NCBI GenBank assembly: GCA_014804225.1 | Contig: JAAVAF010000041.1 | Span: forward strand, 1-13,924 | Direction: 5' to 3' | Source: Lachnospiraceae bacterium | GTDB lineage: Bacteria; Bacillota; Clostridia; Lachnospirales; Lachnospiraceae | DNA: 13,924 nt | Part shown: piece by piece, positions 13,747 through 13,924 of the stretch | Position numbering within the stretch: position 1 is the first letter of the stretch | How the letters are laid out: each line of letters starts with the position of its first letter | Notes under the pieces: generated by a model | Told to the model about the DNA's origin: nothing | The model's database searches: none | Seen by the model: the letters and a program-made list of their open reading frames with translations, nothing else | Position numbers and translations under genes: made by a program

Positions 13747-13924
13747 AAAAAAGAGCAATTGTCATATTCAATATAGAAAATAGGGGACTAGATTGAAAAC
13801 TTCTGAATGAACAATTTGTAATAATGCCTAAAATTACTGTTTTTGACGGCACAAAAAGATGCGATTAACTATACTATTTTAACGAAAAATAAATAATACT
13901 TGATTTTTGTATACACATCAATTA
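13747..13924. other. AT-rich non-coding DNA at window end
   Basis: No convincing gene on either strand. A possible plus-strand promoter is TTGACG (13843-13848) with a weak TAACTA 17 bases on, and another -35 (TTGATT, 13900-13905) whose -10 would fall at the window edge. It is likely the regulatory region of a divergent gene just outside. Confidence 0.4.

Noticed and set aside
13586..13852. 88-codon minus-strand frame over the LacI-type promoter
   Set aside because: It overlaps the LacI-type start, promoter and palindromes, has no ribosome binding site and an unstructured Ser/Cys-rich composition.

Overview
The window looks like chromosomal DNA of a low-to-moderate GC Clostridia, most likely Lachnospiraceae. 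This rests on strong AGGAGG-type ribosome binding sites, several TTG starts, Gram-positive-type agr genes, the tandem MATE genes and the paired radical SAM/DUF4130 genes. Genus is not resolvable from the sequence alone. No tRNA, rRNA, CRISPR array, transposase or phage gene was seen.

Layout. (1) 1-1144: the 3' end of a beta-rich protein of unknown function, overlapping a 72-residue zinc-ribbon protein, closed by a strong hairpin terminator. (2) 1160-3774: a strong promoter, a 127-nt leader and argC, which carries an in-frame UGA after codon 162. The rest of the argC frame is intact and overlaps (ATGA) an RsmF-type rRNA m5C methyltransferase gene. Two hairpins follow. (3) 3814-6564: two tandem MATE efflux transporter genes. 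(4) 6637-9860: a rearranged agr quorum-sensing locus. A small Cro/CI-type regulator, a LytTR response regulator (AgrA-like) and a GHKL sensor kinase (AgrC-like) run rightward. They meet a leftward agrB-agrD pair at one shared terminator. The 43-residue AgrD precursor, with a predicted core YTIPCGFFF, is short and easily missed. A possible 45-residue membrane peptide lies just upstream of agrB. (5) 9976-12582: a second Cro/CI-type regulator, then, from its own promoter, a radical SAM protein of the 'DNA modification/repair' family coupled to its usual partner, a DUF4130/TIGR03915-type protein. The radical SAM protein ends in QLSLF, a perfect match to the beta-sliding-clamp binding consensus. 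(6) 12579-13924: a leftward LacI-family regulator with a well-formed promoter whose spacer is a palindrome, flanked by two further palindromes. About 180 bases of non-coding DNA then run to the window end.

How the parts work together. The agr part can be read as a complete signal circuit: AgrB processes AgrD to a thiolactone peptide, AgrC senses it and AgrA acts on promoters. The usual co-directional BDCA order is replaced by convergent BD and AC units. The radical SAM/DUF4130 pair is a widespread but functionally uncharacterised DNA-metabolism system, and the clamp motif is a concrete hint that it works at replication or repair sites. The argC nonsense codon should either be treated as a real lesion or checked as a sequence error.
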